Positions 22,165 to 34,138 of a stretch of 64,000 nucleotides of DNA are shown one piece after another. The stretch is from Jacaranda mimosifolia. Lineage: Eukaryota; Streptophyta; Magnoliopsida; Lamiales; Bignoniaceae. The notes under the pieces are model-generated. The model saw nothing but the letters and a program-made list of their open reading frames with translations, was not told where the DNA came from and made no database searches. Every line of letters begins with the position of its first letter. The first letter of the stretch is position 1. Location of the stretch: the NCBI GenBank assembly GCA_018894105.1, contig CM032127.1, positions 27,768,369 through 27,832,368 of the forward strand, written 5' to 3'. The translations under genes were made by a program, and so were the position numbers.

Positions 22165-25100
22165 TTAGGATGTGGAGCCTGCGGCAGGCTCAGTTGGCTT
22201 AAGTAGTGTGAGCTCATGTGCAGCCCCAGGCTCCAAAATGCTTCCATTCTGATCAGAGGTACTGCCGGCAAGAGCCGCATTGATTTGTTGAACGGTGTTG
22301 CACAAATGATGGTTAATTGCAGTGACACTTGAGAGATTGAGTTTTGCAGTTGGGATTGTGCTTGCAAGTACTTGAAGTCCTATAGTCAGCAGGCACCCGG
22401 GGGCGGAGGTATCTGAGGCGCCCTCGTTGGAATTGATCTGCCCCATTGGGATTATGACAAATCCCAATGGGAGGAGAGGAATGCAGGATGGATCCTCACC
22501 GTTCATTGCTAGCTGCACCGCGTCAACGTCGATGGTTGTGTACACGACTATACTTCCAGAATCATCTGAGCAGCTCTCTGCAGCACAAGTTCTACACTCT
22601 GAGAAGAGTTACTAGCAACCTGCAGCAGCAAGAAAGAGTTAGTATTGCAAGAAAGACTCACCAAGTCTCCATCCATCATGACATACTGAAGGGTCGAAAT
22701 GTTCAGACAATTACTGGAGTGAAATCATGGTTTTTGGACATTGTGAAGCTACAAAGGGAGCCAAAAAATATGTAATTGAATCTTGTTTAGTAATGGTAAA
22801 CACACTTACATTGATTCGAAGAAGAGAAATGCAGTTTCCAGGATGAGAGCCGTTGGCAATATGAGCTACCTCATGTAATGAATTCCCGTTGGAAACAACT
22901 TCCAGCTGTGACAGAGATATAAAGTCCAGCCCGGCCAGGCCCAACCGCAATCAGCTCAGCATTAGCATTCTTGCGCACAAAACTATAAGGCAACAACATG
23001 AAAATAATTCAATTTATTCCAATTAGTTAAGTAAACACACCTGAGCTCTACGCCTTTCGTCCCTCAAGAAATCAAACACTTGATTGTGCTGATAAGGCAA
23101 CCAAGTGGTGGATACAGCACTAAGAATGAGGCCATTAGGCTGGCCAGGCTCTGTGACTTTCCTTGTGGTTACTCTAACAGTGTCATCAGCAGAATCAGAC
23201 AGGGCCGTCCAAGATTGCCCATGAGAAGTGCTTATGTTGAGGCAGAATGTCCGTATCATCCTCTGCGCTAGATTCATCAAATTTTTTCGTGCTTCAGGAG
23301 ACGGGATCACTGCAAAGATAAGCAAAAGAAACTAACTATCAAGGAATCAAAAAGAAATAATGAAAATATCAAGTTAAGGTGGGCTAATTAACGTTTCACC
23401 AATGTATTGTATATAGATCATGCACCAATGAATGAATTATATAACAAGTGTATTTAAATGTTACCTCCAAGGTCAGATATATTTCGCGCCATGAGGCTAG
23501 CAAGCCTCTCGCATTGGCGTTGCAAAACAGCTAACCAGCGACGTGCTCCAAAGGCCATGCCACTACTGACTAAGTGACTGAAAACTTGATGGATAGGACC
23601 ATTTTCAACCTCAGCATGTTCAACCCAAGTTACCTAAATTTTGAAGGACATCTAAAGTAAGTGATAAGATTGGTAATTAAATTGCAAAACCTAAGACTAG
23701 GACATAAGAATATTTGAGAATGGATATTAAATAGTTAATCACCCTTGAGTATCCATTGGGCATGTCTTGAATGGTGCAGCCAGAGGGCCGTTGTCTGTAA
23801 TAAGGAAAAGGAGGATAAGTGTTGTTGAAGCCGTCGAGGGGGAAGTCCACAATTGCCCAACTTCCTTCCTCGACATTATGTTGGCAGTAACGAAGGAAGT
23901 GAGTCTCTCTTGTGGGCACTAGTGGGGAAAGAACTTGCACTTCTGAATACATCTGCATACAAAAAGTAAAATGGAAAAGAATCCAAGTCTAAGTTGAGGA
24001 TATTATTATACAAATGTACAAGACTATAATATCAACCAAAAAAAAAAAATGAAAAATGAAAAAGAAAAAGCCCACTCACCAGATGAAGAGAACCACTTGC
24101 TTGTCCAGAAACCTCTGAATGGACTACTTGAAGTGTTTTTGCTCTAGAAACTATGCAAGGGAATAGTTCCATCCATTTATTCTGAGGCAGATAAGGGAAG
24201 ACAATGCTTTCAAAACATTGAAAATAATAAAATAATCACCCGCATAGTGTTTCAAATTTATTGTTCCTATTTATTTTTTGAACCCTCTAAAATAAATTCT
24301 CTGAAAATTAAAAATTTATTTTCAAAAATACCCTTTTATCTAAAATAATAAATAATTTGAGAAAATTGCAAAAAGGACCATTAAAATGACCTTTTGGCAA
24401 ATAAGAACCAAAATTGTTGAAAGTAATAATGTAGAACCATAACAATTAAAAAATTAAAAATAAGATTTTGCTAAAAAAAATGTATCGGAATTTACTTGCA
24501 TGGTATTTATTCGTGCTTAGCTGGCTAACACACTTTCTGATGCTAACACACAAGTCAATTCCAGTGATTTGACATTATTTTTCAACGAAAAAAGTTATTT
24601 TCCTTTTTTTATTTTTTAATTGTTGCTGCCATACGATGTTACCTCCAACAATTTCACTACTCATTCGCCAAATGGCATTTTGAACTCCTTTCTTTTTTAT
24701 TTTTTAATTGTTCCGATTGTACATTGTTATCTCCCACAATTTCGTTCCTTATTATCAATTAATAACCATTTAAACAACCCTATTTTTGCAATTTTTCCTA
24801 ATAATTCGATAACACTAATTCTAAACAACTAAAAGGGTCAATTTCATGACTTGGCATGCAGCCAATTAATATATAGAAGAATATTGCCAGTTAGGACTTA
24901 CTGCATCGAGGAATGCATCAACCAAGGTAATGCTGTTCATTATAACGACAGCGGTGTCTCTGGTTGCTTCTGTCCGGAATTCAGCAGGATGCTGCTTAAT
25001 CGTATTCACAGACCAAGAGAACATTCTTGCGTACTCTTCCACATTCAGCACTTCTTTCGCAGCTGTCCCATCGGTTGCTGGGATCCAAAGGGGTTCACCT

Positions 25101-27530
25101 GTGTGGCACATTTTCACAAGCTCATCCATAGATGACATTGCCAGCTCCAAGGCCAGAGGTTTTTCCTCGTCCATGATCAGAGTTGTTCCAGGAAAGTGGG
25201 AATTTTCAGGCATGAAATTAGGTAGAGGAATCATGTCCGGAGGGCAGCTGCTGATTGGAATATCTTGATCAAATTTTCTTGGATATGAACTCATGTCCAA
25301 GTCTAAGGAAGGTGGTGCAAGGAGAGGAGTTGGTCCCATTGGCTGCATTGGCCTACCCGTGTATTGTGAAACCAGACAGCACACGCGATCAAACTGTAAT
25401 ACATATTCCGATAATCATAAGAAATTAAAAAGAAACCAATTTAAAGTAAAATCATTGTCTTAATTAATCCGGTCATAGCCATTTACAGACTGATGTTTCA
25501 TGCATAATTATGAATTCCAAGAAATTAGAATTTCATAATATATGAAAGGGAGAGATAAAGCTACCTAAAAAGCACAATGCAGATACTATCCAACTTAGAA
25601 TCTCATATGCACCAATTAAGTTTTATGCAATGCAAACAAGCTACATCGTATTAAATATTTTCTTATAAAAATGATTAACTAAAAATCAAATATATTTAAT
25701 ATGTTGGAACAGGATACATAACATAAAATAAAACAAAGAATTCAAAGTGAAACCAAGAGCCCTTTCAGTTTGAGAGTGGGACCAGGTCGGGATTGTACTT
25801 AAAAAGACCAAATTTAAAATTTAAGATGGGGAGGGGTCAATATGACTTATTTATAAAATTTGAGATTATAGATCGCGTAAGGAGACGGCTTTATCTTAAC
25901 ATTTTGTACATAATTAGAGTTTTGGGGGACAAATGATAATTTAAGACCCAAAAATTTATAAAATTAATCAAAGTACCTCCTCCTTGAGACGGGCGTTTTC
26001 AATCCGAAGCTGCTGCTCATCATAACCCATCTCTCCTAACATGGCCGGACCTCCACAGTTAGGACACACAATGTTACTTAACGCTGCTTGCAAACGATAA
26101 TTTTCGTTCTTCAAGCTCTCGTTCTCTGCCCTCAGAACAACGTTGTCTTGCCTGTCCTGTTGCGCCTACAATCATATTAATTTTACTCAAAATTAACTAG
26201 CGGAACATTAGAAAACCAAAAAATAAAAATAAAAATAGTGCATTTTATGTACAAAATGTGAAACACAAAAGAGGGGGGGGAAGGAAAAGAAAAGGTCTTA
26301 ATTAAATAATTAATTAGCAAGGATTGGGGAAAAGAGTTGATTCTTTTTCTTGATTGTTAATTCTCTCTAAGAGTCTAACCCTAAGCCATATACGCATTAA
26401 AGTCTTTGTTCCCGTTAGGGAGCTCATACGCAGCAGTGGGAGGTAGGGTTGACTGCGCACCCCACTGCGTACATTAATGGCAATGCAGACTTTGAAAGCA
26501 ACCCCTTAGTTAATGTGATGCTCCCCCTCAATCCTCATCTCTAGTGTGCGCATTGTGGGTGGTTGGTACGTAGCATGCGCACTTAGAAGTCCAAGTTTCT
26601 GGTTTAGGGCTTTGGTTTTTGACCTTATGTAGTTAATGAAAACAAGGCCAACCACATCATGCCTTGTAAGTCGTGCTGGCTAGCTTGTATATGTACTGTT
26701 ATAAGTATATGAATTTTAACAGCTGGAAAAACCAAAAACAAAAAATTTAGGGTTTTATCGTGAAAATGTATTTGATTCTCTCTCTCCTTCTCTCCCTCTC
26801 TCTCTCTCTCTGAGAGAAAGGGAGGGGGGGGGGGGTGCATTGGGGGAGAAAAGGATGTAATCTTATGTAATGATGCTAAAATGCGCACCTTCATCTGGGT
26901 TCTGCGGTTTTGGAACCAAAACTTGACTTGGCGCGGTTTAAGGCCGAGTTCTTGGCTTAGTTTAAGGCGTTGTTTGTCGTCTGGATGTGGACACTCTTTG
27001 AACAATCTGCAACATTATTACAAACTATTATTAAATTAAATTAAAGTAAACAAAAACATTATGAAAAAACAAAAGACCCTTAAAACATTAAATCCTTGTA
27101 TCATCATACGCTTCCATTTCTTGGATCTGTCGAGCAGTGTGGCGATGGTATCGTTTCTTCTTAGGCAGAGGCTGTTGGTCGGCTTCCAGTTCATTCCCCG
27201 ACAGCCCTTCAAGGTGTTCGCTGCCGGAACCACTTTCCATTTCCTCTTTGCTCTTAGCCAGCCCAGTTTCTTCTTTCTGCATTTCGATGTTTTTAACCTA
27301 AGCTAATTTCTCATCATCAGCGCAAAAACACGTACGTACAAGGTGCAGATGCAAAAACATTAGTTACTCACCGGGATAATGGGAGAAAAAATGTTGAAAG
27401 GATTAGTACTGATGTTAGCCGCCATGAAATTGAAGTTAGGGTTCTGGATGGAGGAAGAGCCGTAGAGGGAGTTGTCTGAGGGAATAGCATTCCCTCCCAT
27501 TGAGGACAGTACTTGACAATCTCCATACAT
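22165..27530 (-). CDS. HDG5: HD-ZIP class IV transcription factor, HDG5-like, with apparent frameshift
   Basis: A homeodomain-leucine zipper IV protein; the family binds L1-box DNA in epidermal nuclei, and Arabidopsis HDG5 acts in epidermal differentiation. Coding exons, 5' to 3': 27530-27372, 27297-27110, 27006-26889, 26165-25977, 25393-24902, 24181-24080, 23952-23743, 23633-23465, 23309-23041, 22905-22810 and 22619-22165, all with GT-AG borders. The start [14 protein letters not shown] is the HDG5-type N-terminus. The homeodomain spans residues 99-156 with WFQNRR. A zipper-loop-zipper with the class IV CPNCGG loop follows. START runs from about 300 to 530, then the HD-SAD region to the end. 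Joined, the exons would give about 815 residues, close to Arabidopsis HDG5. One base appears to be missing in the last exon near 22577, where LVLQ should run into ESCSDDSG. As read, translation stops at 22548-22550 after about 687 residues. It could be a real lesion or an assembly error. The rest shows no damage. Confidence 0.9.
24360..24800. mobile_element. long-TIR element inside intron 6 of the HDG5-like gene
   Basis: Left end gaaaattgcaaaaaggacc and right end ccctatttttgcaattttt are inverted. Internal blocks (aaaccattaaaat.., aacaattaaaaaatt and their complements) pair imperfectly. Flanks aaataattt and taataattc match at 7 of 9 positions. The TIR text (ttgcaaaa..gacc..) resembles the foldback element at 30635-31514, suggesting one Mutator-like family. 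It lies within the intron between the exons ending at 24902 and starting at 24181, with splice sites intact. Confidence 0.5.
26750..26838. repeat. CT-rich/poly-G low-complexity tract in intron
   Basis: A (CT)n-rich run is followed by a 12-13-base G run (about 26825-26836) within the intron 5' of the zipper exon of the HDG5-like gene. Confidence 0.8.
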
Positions 27531-27979
27531 TTTTTTTAGCTTCGGCAAATTAGATTGATGTCAACTTTTGGTATTACGGCTACCTCAATTCTTGTCTTCG
27601 ATCTCTTTACTTTTTCCAGACCTGTGAAAAAAACCTCAAAAGGGTACTAAACGCAAATCTTCTGCAAAAGCTAATTAGATCACACTAAGAAATGCAAAAA
27701 GAGTCTGAAAAGACAAAAGGGCTTAGAGAAGATGAAGAAGCCAAGAAGGCAGGAACTACTATGGTGACCATACCAAGAATACTTCACCCTTTTTAAGGGC
27801 TCAAAAATCAAACAAAAAATTGTTTTAAAAAAAAAAAGGGAATTTAAAAGGCAAGAAAGGAATACCAACAAAATTTCATTAATGAGTTGAAATAATAACC
27901 CCAAAAATAATAATAATAATAAGAAGAAGAAGAAGAAGAAAAGGGGTTAGAGAGATAGGGACGAGTGATAGTAAATACC
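27531..27979 (-). promoter_or_regulatory. 5' leader of HDG5-like gene with probable intron
   Basis: Upstream of the ATG at 27530 the minus strand has a good acceptor, tttttttcacag, ending at 27622. A plausible donor lies at 27978 (gacgg|gtattt). This gives a leader exon upstream of 27979, a 5' UTR intron and the coding exon. 5' UTR introns are usual in HD-ZIP IV genes, but the exact sites need transcript evidence. The intron includes a (TAA)n(GAA)n microsatellite. Confidence 0.45.
27907..27942. repeat. (TAA)n(GAA)n microsatellite
   Basis: Four to five taa units are followed by about six aga/gaa units. Confidence 0.9.
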
Positions 27980-28144
27980 CGTCTTAATGTCTTCCTCTTT
28001 CCTTCTTTCTTCAGCTATCTCTCATCACCAAACCCACAAAATTTTCATTCTTCTTTCTCTCTCTATCGATACTCTGCAGAATGTTGGTTTTTGTCTACTT
28101 TTCTTTCGTCTCCCTCTGTAATAATTGTTGTGAACTCAGCCGAC

Positions 28145-28186
28145 TGGGGTGGGGGTGGGGGTGGGGGTGGGATGGGGGGTGGTGGT
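28145..28186 (+). promoter_or_regulatory. G-rich tract with quadruplex potential
   Basis: Runs of 4-6 G separated by single T or AT (ggggtgggggtgggggtggg and onward) meet the usual four-run pattern for a G-quadruplex. It lies just upstream of the probable transcription start of the HDG5-like gene, on the non-template strand's complement. The adjoining TAAATGCG (28186-28193) differs by one base from an L1 box (TAAATGYA). Regulatory use is inference. Confidence 0.4.
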
Positions 28187-28260
28187 AAATGCGAGCTTTA
28201 ACTGCGCTTACAATGAAACCGATCAAATGCCGGGTGATCAGTTGGGATGGCTGTTAATTA

Positions 28261-28266
28261 CACGTG
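28261..28266. promoter_or_regulatory. G-box CACGTG (ABRE-like, CACGTGGC)
   Basis: A perfect palindromic G-box with the ABRE extension GGC, upstream of the HDG5-like gene. Confidence 0.45.
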
Positions 28267-28383
28267 GCGCCATCCCTATGGACAATAAACGCGTTTCTTG
28301 TAAAAATGAACCTTTATAAAAAGTCAGAAACATTTTTTTCTTAGTAATTTTGAGTTGAAACGCTTTCTTTCTTTACTTTTTAC

Positions 28384-28389
28384 CACGTG
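28384..28389. promoter_or_regulatory. second G-box CACGTG
   Basis: Also reads CCACGTGG, 123 bp from the first G-box. Paired G-boxes suggest bZIP or bHLH input but are not proof. Confidence 0.4.
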
Positions 28390-28545
28390 GAATACGTTCC
28401 AAAGGTAATTGTATTAATACTCAAAATTTTTAAGCTTGCAATATGTAAATACTATTTGTAATATAAAAATTAAGTGATAATATGAATTAGTAAAATTAAT
28501 ATTCGGTGATAAAAGAAGTTGTTATTGTTAGAATAACGATTTAGA

Positions 28546-28947
28546 GGGTGTTTAGGTGAGTTTATAATTAAATTCATCAAATCATCTTATAACATGTTTG
28601 AAAGCGTTTATAAAATGTCAAAAAGTATATTATTAATTTTTTTAAGAAAAGAATTTATAAAATTCTGAAAATAAGATGTTATGATCTTATAAGTTCTTTT
28701 AGAAAAAGTAAAGAGCTCCTAACTTATTCTTAAAATGTTAATAAAATTATCACTATTAATATTTCACAAGTTTCCAAATCTTATTTTATTCAAACACTTT
28801 AAAATTTTATTTTTGAAATAAAATCCAATATATTATAATTTTCAAAACCGTTATATAAAAATATAGTAGCTTATAAGTCATTTTTAAATAATTTTAATCA
28901 AAAGCTCCTTTTTTTTTTTTTTTTTTGATAAATTTAATCAAACACCC
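28546..28947. mobile_element. MITE with GGGTGTTT ends, copy 1
   Basis: The left end GGGTGTTTAGGTGAGTTTATAA and the right end, in reverse complement GGGTGTTTGATTAAATTT, are inverted. The interior (ttataaaatgtcaaaaa..aagagctcctaacttattcttaaaat) recurs at 53999-54293. No coding capacity and no clear target duplication. Confidence 0.55.
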
Positions 28948-30634
28948 ACTTAATAGCAACAAAAGTTGGTTTAAGTTATCATAGATAGTGTTACATGCAC
29001 ATATTGTGATTTATACCATGATTTTTGTTATGTACTGCTGTTAACTATTGATAGTGATTACTTAAAGTGGAAATTATAATTATCATAAAAAGTTAATATT
29101 TTTTTTATCACTTATTATATATATATAATTTGATCACATCGTCACATCAAGTGTTACTTTTAATTTTCTCTTTTCTTGTAGCAATCCAACTAAAATCAGG
29201 AAGTAATGTAAATCCTAAAACAACTTCAACATTTGGTAGTTGTGATGTCGATCAATTGGAAATTGGTTAATATATATATATATATATATATATTCACATA
29301 CTATATTAAGAATTTGTTAGGATTTGAATATCAAACTTCACATGCATGTACAAGTATAAAGGTGATCATTGGGACAATTGACCACTTGACTGAATTTTAA
29401 GCATTGATATCGGGTCGTACTATACAGTTAGGACAACATTTGTTCAACACATTTATTAAAATATTATAAAAAAAAATCTTTGATTTATTGAAATCGACAC
29501 TTGCATTCTTTCAAAGGCTTGGTCATGTCACACTATCGAAGTTTTTTATCTGTTTATAAAAATATTAGAATTGGAAGACATTGATTTTGTTGTCTATTTC
29601 ACATGTGAAGGTGCACATGAAGGTTGGCAAACCAGATAGATATTAGATCTTAATAAGAAATGTTGATCACAAAGAGAGGAGTCTTACAAACACACACACA
29701 CACACACATATCATTTTTAAGTTGATTTTCGTTGAAATTCCATAAATTGGTTGAAAATGTTGAGTTATCATGTCAATACAACAAAAATTGACGTACCAAT
29801 AAGACAAAAAGTACCAAATTAGATCCATTCCAGCATACTATAGCATAATGTTTATGGCCAAATTTTGGAGCTCCAGCCAAAATTAGACTGAAAGTAATAA
29901 ATTTTTTATACATCCAGGACTAAATTTGTATTATTACAAGTTATAGAACGAAATTATAAAGTAAGCAAAATCATAACATGAAAATTGCAATTTTCTCTAT
30001 ATATTATTAACTTATACACATCTAAAATTGTTTTAAGTTTGGATCTTTGATTGTGCCAATATTAATTGTTGAGTGGCGAGGATAATACATGTATAATAAT
30101 ATTCATTGACTTTAATAAAGAGCAAAAAGTGGCCTCAGGCAAAAGAACGCCCCCTTGTTTCAAATATGAAGAACAAAACCAACCTATAATGTGTTGTGCT
30201 AATCTTGGGCAATATGCTATGAAGTATTTAATGCCATGATAACATTGTTCCTCATATTTGGAGATATAAAGAAAAAGGGTCTACTAAATCAGAATTTTTT
30301 TAGGAATAACAAAACTAGAATTTATTTTTTTTTTTAATTTTTATCATGAGTTTTGCTTATCGATCTTCCAAAAACCATGCTATATATCACTAGTTGATTC
30401 GTATGTTTTTATCATCTCTCTTAGTGAATGAAGGCTGACTGATTGACATATAGTTAAACTGATTCAGCTGCATAGTAAATAAAAAAATAATTTGATAATA
30501 TACTACGACATATATATTTATAAATTAATGAAATTTTTTGTCAATGCATGATTTATATATGCCAAATAATTATAGTTATATCATATTAGAGCAATATGAA
30601 TCTGAATCAGCACAATATATATTTATTAATTAAA
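28948..30634. other. intergenic, no gene recognised
   Basis: AT-rich, with (TA)n near 29273-29292 and (CA)n near 29691-29708. There are fragments similar to the 21.2-kb inverted-repeat element at about 29860-29990. Confidence 0.5.
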
Positions 30635-31514
30635 AAATTATAAAAATAGGACCATAAATAATGTCATTTTGTAAAATAAGACCGAAATTATGACCATGGC
30701 AGAACTAGGATCGTAACTATAGAAAAATCACAAAAAAAGGATAAGGCTCGTCGGAAAGCACAATTATTATTGGAATATGCTAGCATCGCGCTTGGCTGGC
30801 ACAGCTCTGTACCTCATACACCACGTATACTTTGATAAAAAAAAAATTAAAAAATAGGACCATAAGGCAATTTTGCAAAAGAAGACCAGAATTAAGGAGC
30901 AGCAAAAAGGATAACCAATCTTAAAAAGCAGAACATTAAAAAACAGGAAAAAAGATAACCACATAACATTAAAATATTAAGCAGCAAAAAGTCAGGCAAA
31001 AATTGATGACATCTGATATGACTATTGATAAAAAAAAAAAAAAAAATTACGAGGCTGGAATGCTACATTGTTCGATCGATTAATCCAAAAATGAGTAACG
31101 ATGTAAAATTGGGTAAATTGATGATTTTGCATTGGATGAAAATTGATGATATTGCTCCTTATTTCAATTTTATGTGTTATCTTTTTTGCCACTTCTTAAA
31201 TTTGGTTATCTTTTCTACTGTTCCTTAATTCTGGTTATCTTTTACAAAATGGCATTACTTATTGTCCTCTTATTGCAATTTTTTCTTTATCAAAATACAC
31301 GTGACACATGACAAGGCATGAAGTTGTGCTAATCAAGCGCCACACAAGCATGTTCTAATTCTAACTGTACTTTTCGATGAGCTGATTGTGCTTTTTTGCA
31401 AGCCTTGTCCTTTTTTTTTTTTTTTTTTATAGTTATGGTCCTAATTTTGCCGCGGCCTTAATTACGGCCCTCTTTTACAAAATGATTTTATTTATGGTCC
31501 TATTTTTATAATTT
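30635..31514. mobile_element. 880-bp foldback element with ~330-bp arms
   Basis: The arms (about 30635-30965 and 31185-31514) are imperfect inverted copies. Outer ends are aaattataaaaataggacc and its complement at 31495-31514. Matching internal pairs include aagcacaattatt/aagcacaatcagct, tttgataaa..aaaaatt and ggataaccaa..ttaa. Within each arm the 'ggaccata..ttttgcaaaa..gacc..ttaagg' block occurs twice. No coding capacity. It looks like a Mutator-like long-TIR non-autonomous element. Confidence 0.7.
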
Positions 31515-31774
31515 GCTCTTCACTAATTTGCTAATCATATTATCATGAATGTTAGTTGTGAACCACTTAATTAAGCTTTTTTTATTGCATGATTTGATCA
31601 TACATAACTCTAGTTATTATAGAGAATTACCTTTATATACTCCCTATAATAATTTTTCTTTCTGCGTCATGTCAAATTAATTTGATATAAAACCCATGCC
31701 TCCATATTAATAATCACAAAATTAGCACATATATAATATGAATAAGGAATACTACTCCTACACGGTGTGTCACT

Positions 31775-32214
31775 CACTATAAGAAAATGAAAATTAATTA
31801 ATAATAATGAAGTAGTAAGTGATAATATAAAAGATATTATCAATTATATATTATAGGTAATTTAAAATTTTATTTTGTCACCTTGATAATTTTTAAGAAG
31901 TTAATATTGATAAAAATAGTATTAAATTATCATTAACTGTAATTAGTGACAACCTAGCTAATGACAATAAAAATATTATCACAAATTACAGTGAAAAAAT
32001 TGTAACGGTAGGTGCGCCACAAAATCATCAATGGTGACTATTTAAAATATTACTATTAAGTCATTTTGTCACAAAATAAAAATTATTATCACTTTAAAAA
32101 TATTATTAGTGACAAAAATAAAAATTATTGTCACTCAATATATATTACTAGTGACAATTTTTATATTTTATTTATTTTGTTAGTCACTAATATATATTAT
32201 ATCTTTTTGTAGTG
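31775..32214. mobile_element. miniature CACTA-like element
   Basis: Begins CACTATAAGAAAATG and ends ATCTTTTTGTAGTG. Internal motifs of the form ttagtgacaa and ttatcact occur in both orientations, as in CACTA subterminal regions. The 3-bp flanks (act and atc) do not match. Confidence 0.55.
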
Positions 32215-32698
32215 ATCGGAGTATTTCTCAACCTAACTTTAAGCGCAGAATTAGTTAACTATTTAGGTCTTAGAAATGATATCCTCATAATTAGTTAAAC
32301 ACACTGTAACGGCATGCAAATTTTAATTATTATTTCTTAATTAAAAGTATACATATATATATATATTGATTCTGGGAAAATTTTAGGTTGAAAATCAAAC
32401 GAATTGTGAAAAACAATCATAAATATCATAAAACACCAAATAGAGCAAGATGGAAAAAAGCAATATTGAGTTTATTTAGTCCAAATTAATAAGTACTACT
32501 TACAATCTATTTAACTAGTTTTTCTTTTTAAATTTGAGTGAAACGATTAAATATATAATTAATCAACACATTAATTTCATTAAAAATCTTCAGTCAATAA
32601 TTTACAAATATAAACACCGAATATACTATCACTAACCAACTATTTTTGAAATTTAAAAGGCCAAAATATAATTAACAAATACATAAAAGGACCCAAAG
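32215..32698. other. intergenic, no gene recognised
   Basis: AT-rich spacer with a (TA)n run near 32350. Confidence 0.5.
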
Positions 32699-33141
32699 TC
32701 ACTAAAAAATTATCATATTAGTGACCAAAAAATTAAATTCAAATATAAAAATTGTCACTAATATATTCAATGATGATATACAATGATGTTTTTATATTAG
32801 TAATGATGGTTAAGTGGCAATAATCTTAACTCTTTTACATAGTTCAATAGTGACAAAAATTAGTTTTTTAAATTATAGTTATTGTTGACAATTAGTGGCA
32901 CACATATATATCACAACCTAGTGAAAAAAAAATGTGAAAAAAAAAATTCATTCACTCTATACATGTTACTAATATTTATCAGTAGTGAAATTTATATATA
33001 ATTTTGTCATTATTCTTACAAAAATGATTATAGTGTAAAGTTAAATCTTTTTGTTACTAATTATAATTACAAATTATATAATTAGTTACAACCTTAGGTT
33101 TATCATTTAATATCTTATCACAACTTTCTTTTCTTGTAGGG
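32699..33141. mobile_element. possible second CACTA-like remnant
   Basis: Begins cactaaaaaattatc and carries ttagtgacc-type motifs in both orientations. It ends near tttcttttcttgtag, lacking the final TG. Weaker than the neighbouring element. Confidence 0.35.
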
Positions 33142-33794
33142 AGTCTTTTTTTCACAATGGTAAAAATAGAAGTTCAATTTAGTCCTAAATAAAAAAAAAT
33201 TAAGATAGAATTTTAATATAGTTAGAAGTTAAGTCTATGACACTGGCGTGGCTCAATATGTATTCAGTGTCATGAAATTCTTACAATATTTAGTGATTAT
33301 TTTTTATTATTTCACATTAAATCAATATTTTTGAGTAGGTGACATTTTTGCATATCATATAACATTATAAGATGTCGAATGATTAATTGATCCAATAATA
33401 TTATCTTCACAAATATAAATTAGAAGTTCGGAGTTCAAATTTTGAATGAGTGTATAGGTGTGTAAACGAAAAAAAAATAAAAATGGAATGTTACACTATA
33501 AGGTGAAAAGTGAAACTATTAACGCATCTCCTTATTAATTAGTTAGAAAATATAAAATAAGTGGAAGTAACAATATAGAGAAAAATTATTAGACAAATTT
33601 ATGGTATTCAAACTTACATATTGGAGAAGATGATCAGATACATACATGCGTAAAAAGATTCCAAAAAACCAATTTTATTGAATTTGTGAATTTTTAAGAT
33701 ATAGAAAATTAATTTTTGCATCTTGCCTTATCTACATGGTTCCAACCAACAACAAATATTAAGATAAGATTATATATATATATATATATATATA
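33142..33794. other. intergenic, no gene recognised
   Basis: AT-rich, with a (TA)n run at about 33771-33794. Confidence 0.5.
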
Positions 33795-34138
33795 TTGTAG
33801 CTCGACTTGAGCTCAAGCTTTTTTAAGCCTGAGTCGAACTTTTTGAATTTAACTTTATAATGAGTCGAGCTCGAGTTCGAGTTAATTCAGTTGTTCGCTC
33901 GCGAGCTTTTTTTATTTTTAAATATTTTTATATATTAATTAAATAATTATTATACATTAATGATTTACTTATTTTTATTTTTAAATAATTTTTATATATT
34001 AATTAAATAATTATTTCATATTAATAATTTATTTTTTCTTTTTTTAATATTTTTATACATAATATTACATAATTGTTATATATTAATAATTTAATATGTT
34101 ATTGAGCCTAACTCGAGCTCGACTCATTTACACCCCTA
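33795..34138. mobile_element. truncated hAT-type non-autonomous element
   Basis: The right terminus CTCATTTACACCCCTA, preceded by actcgagctcga, is the common plant hAT end (TAGGGGTGTAAATGAG in reverse). The left part has related gagctcaag/gagtcgagctcgag text but lacks the terminal bases, where a (TA)n run adjoins. An internal ~75-bp AT-rich block is repeated three times. Confidence 0.5.

Noticed and set aside
26625..27005. 126-codon minus-strand ORF
   Set aside because: It is the homeodomain exon of the HDG5-like gene read into the following intron.
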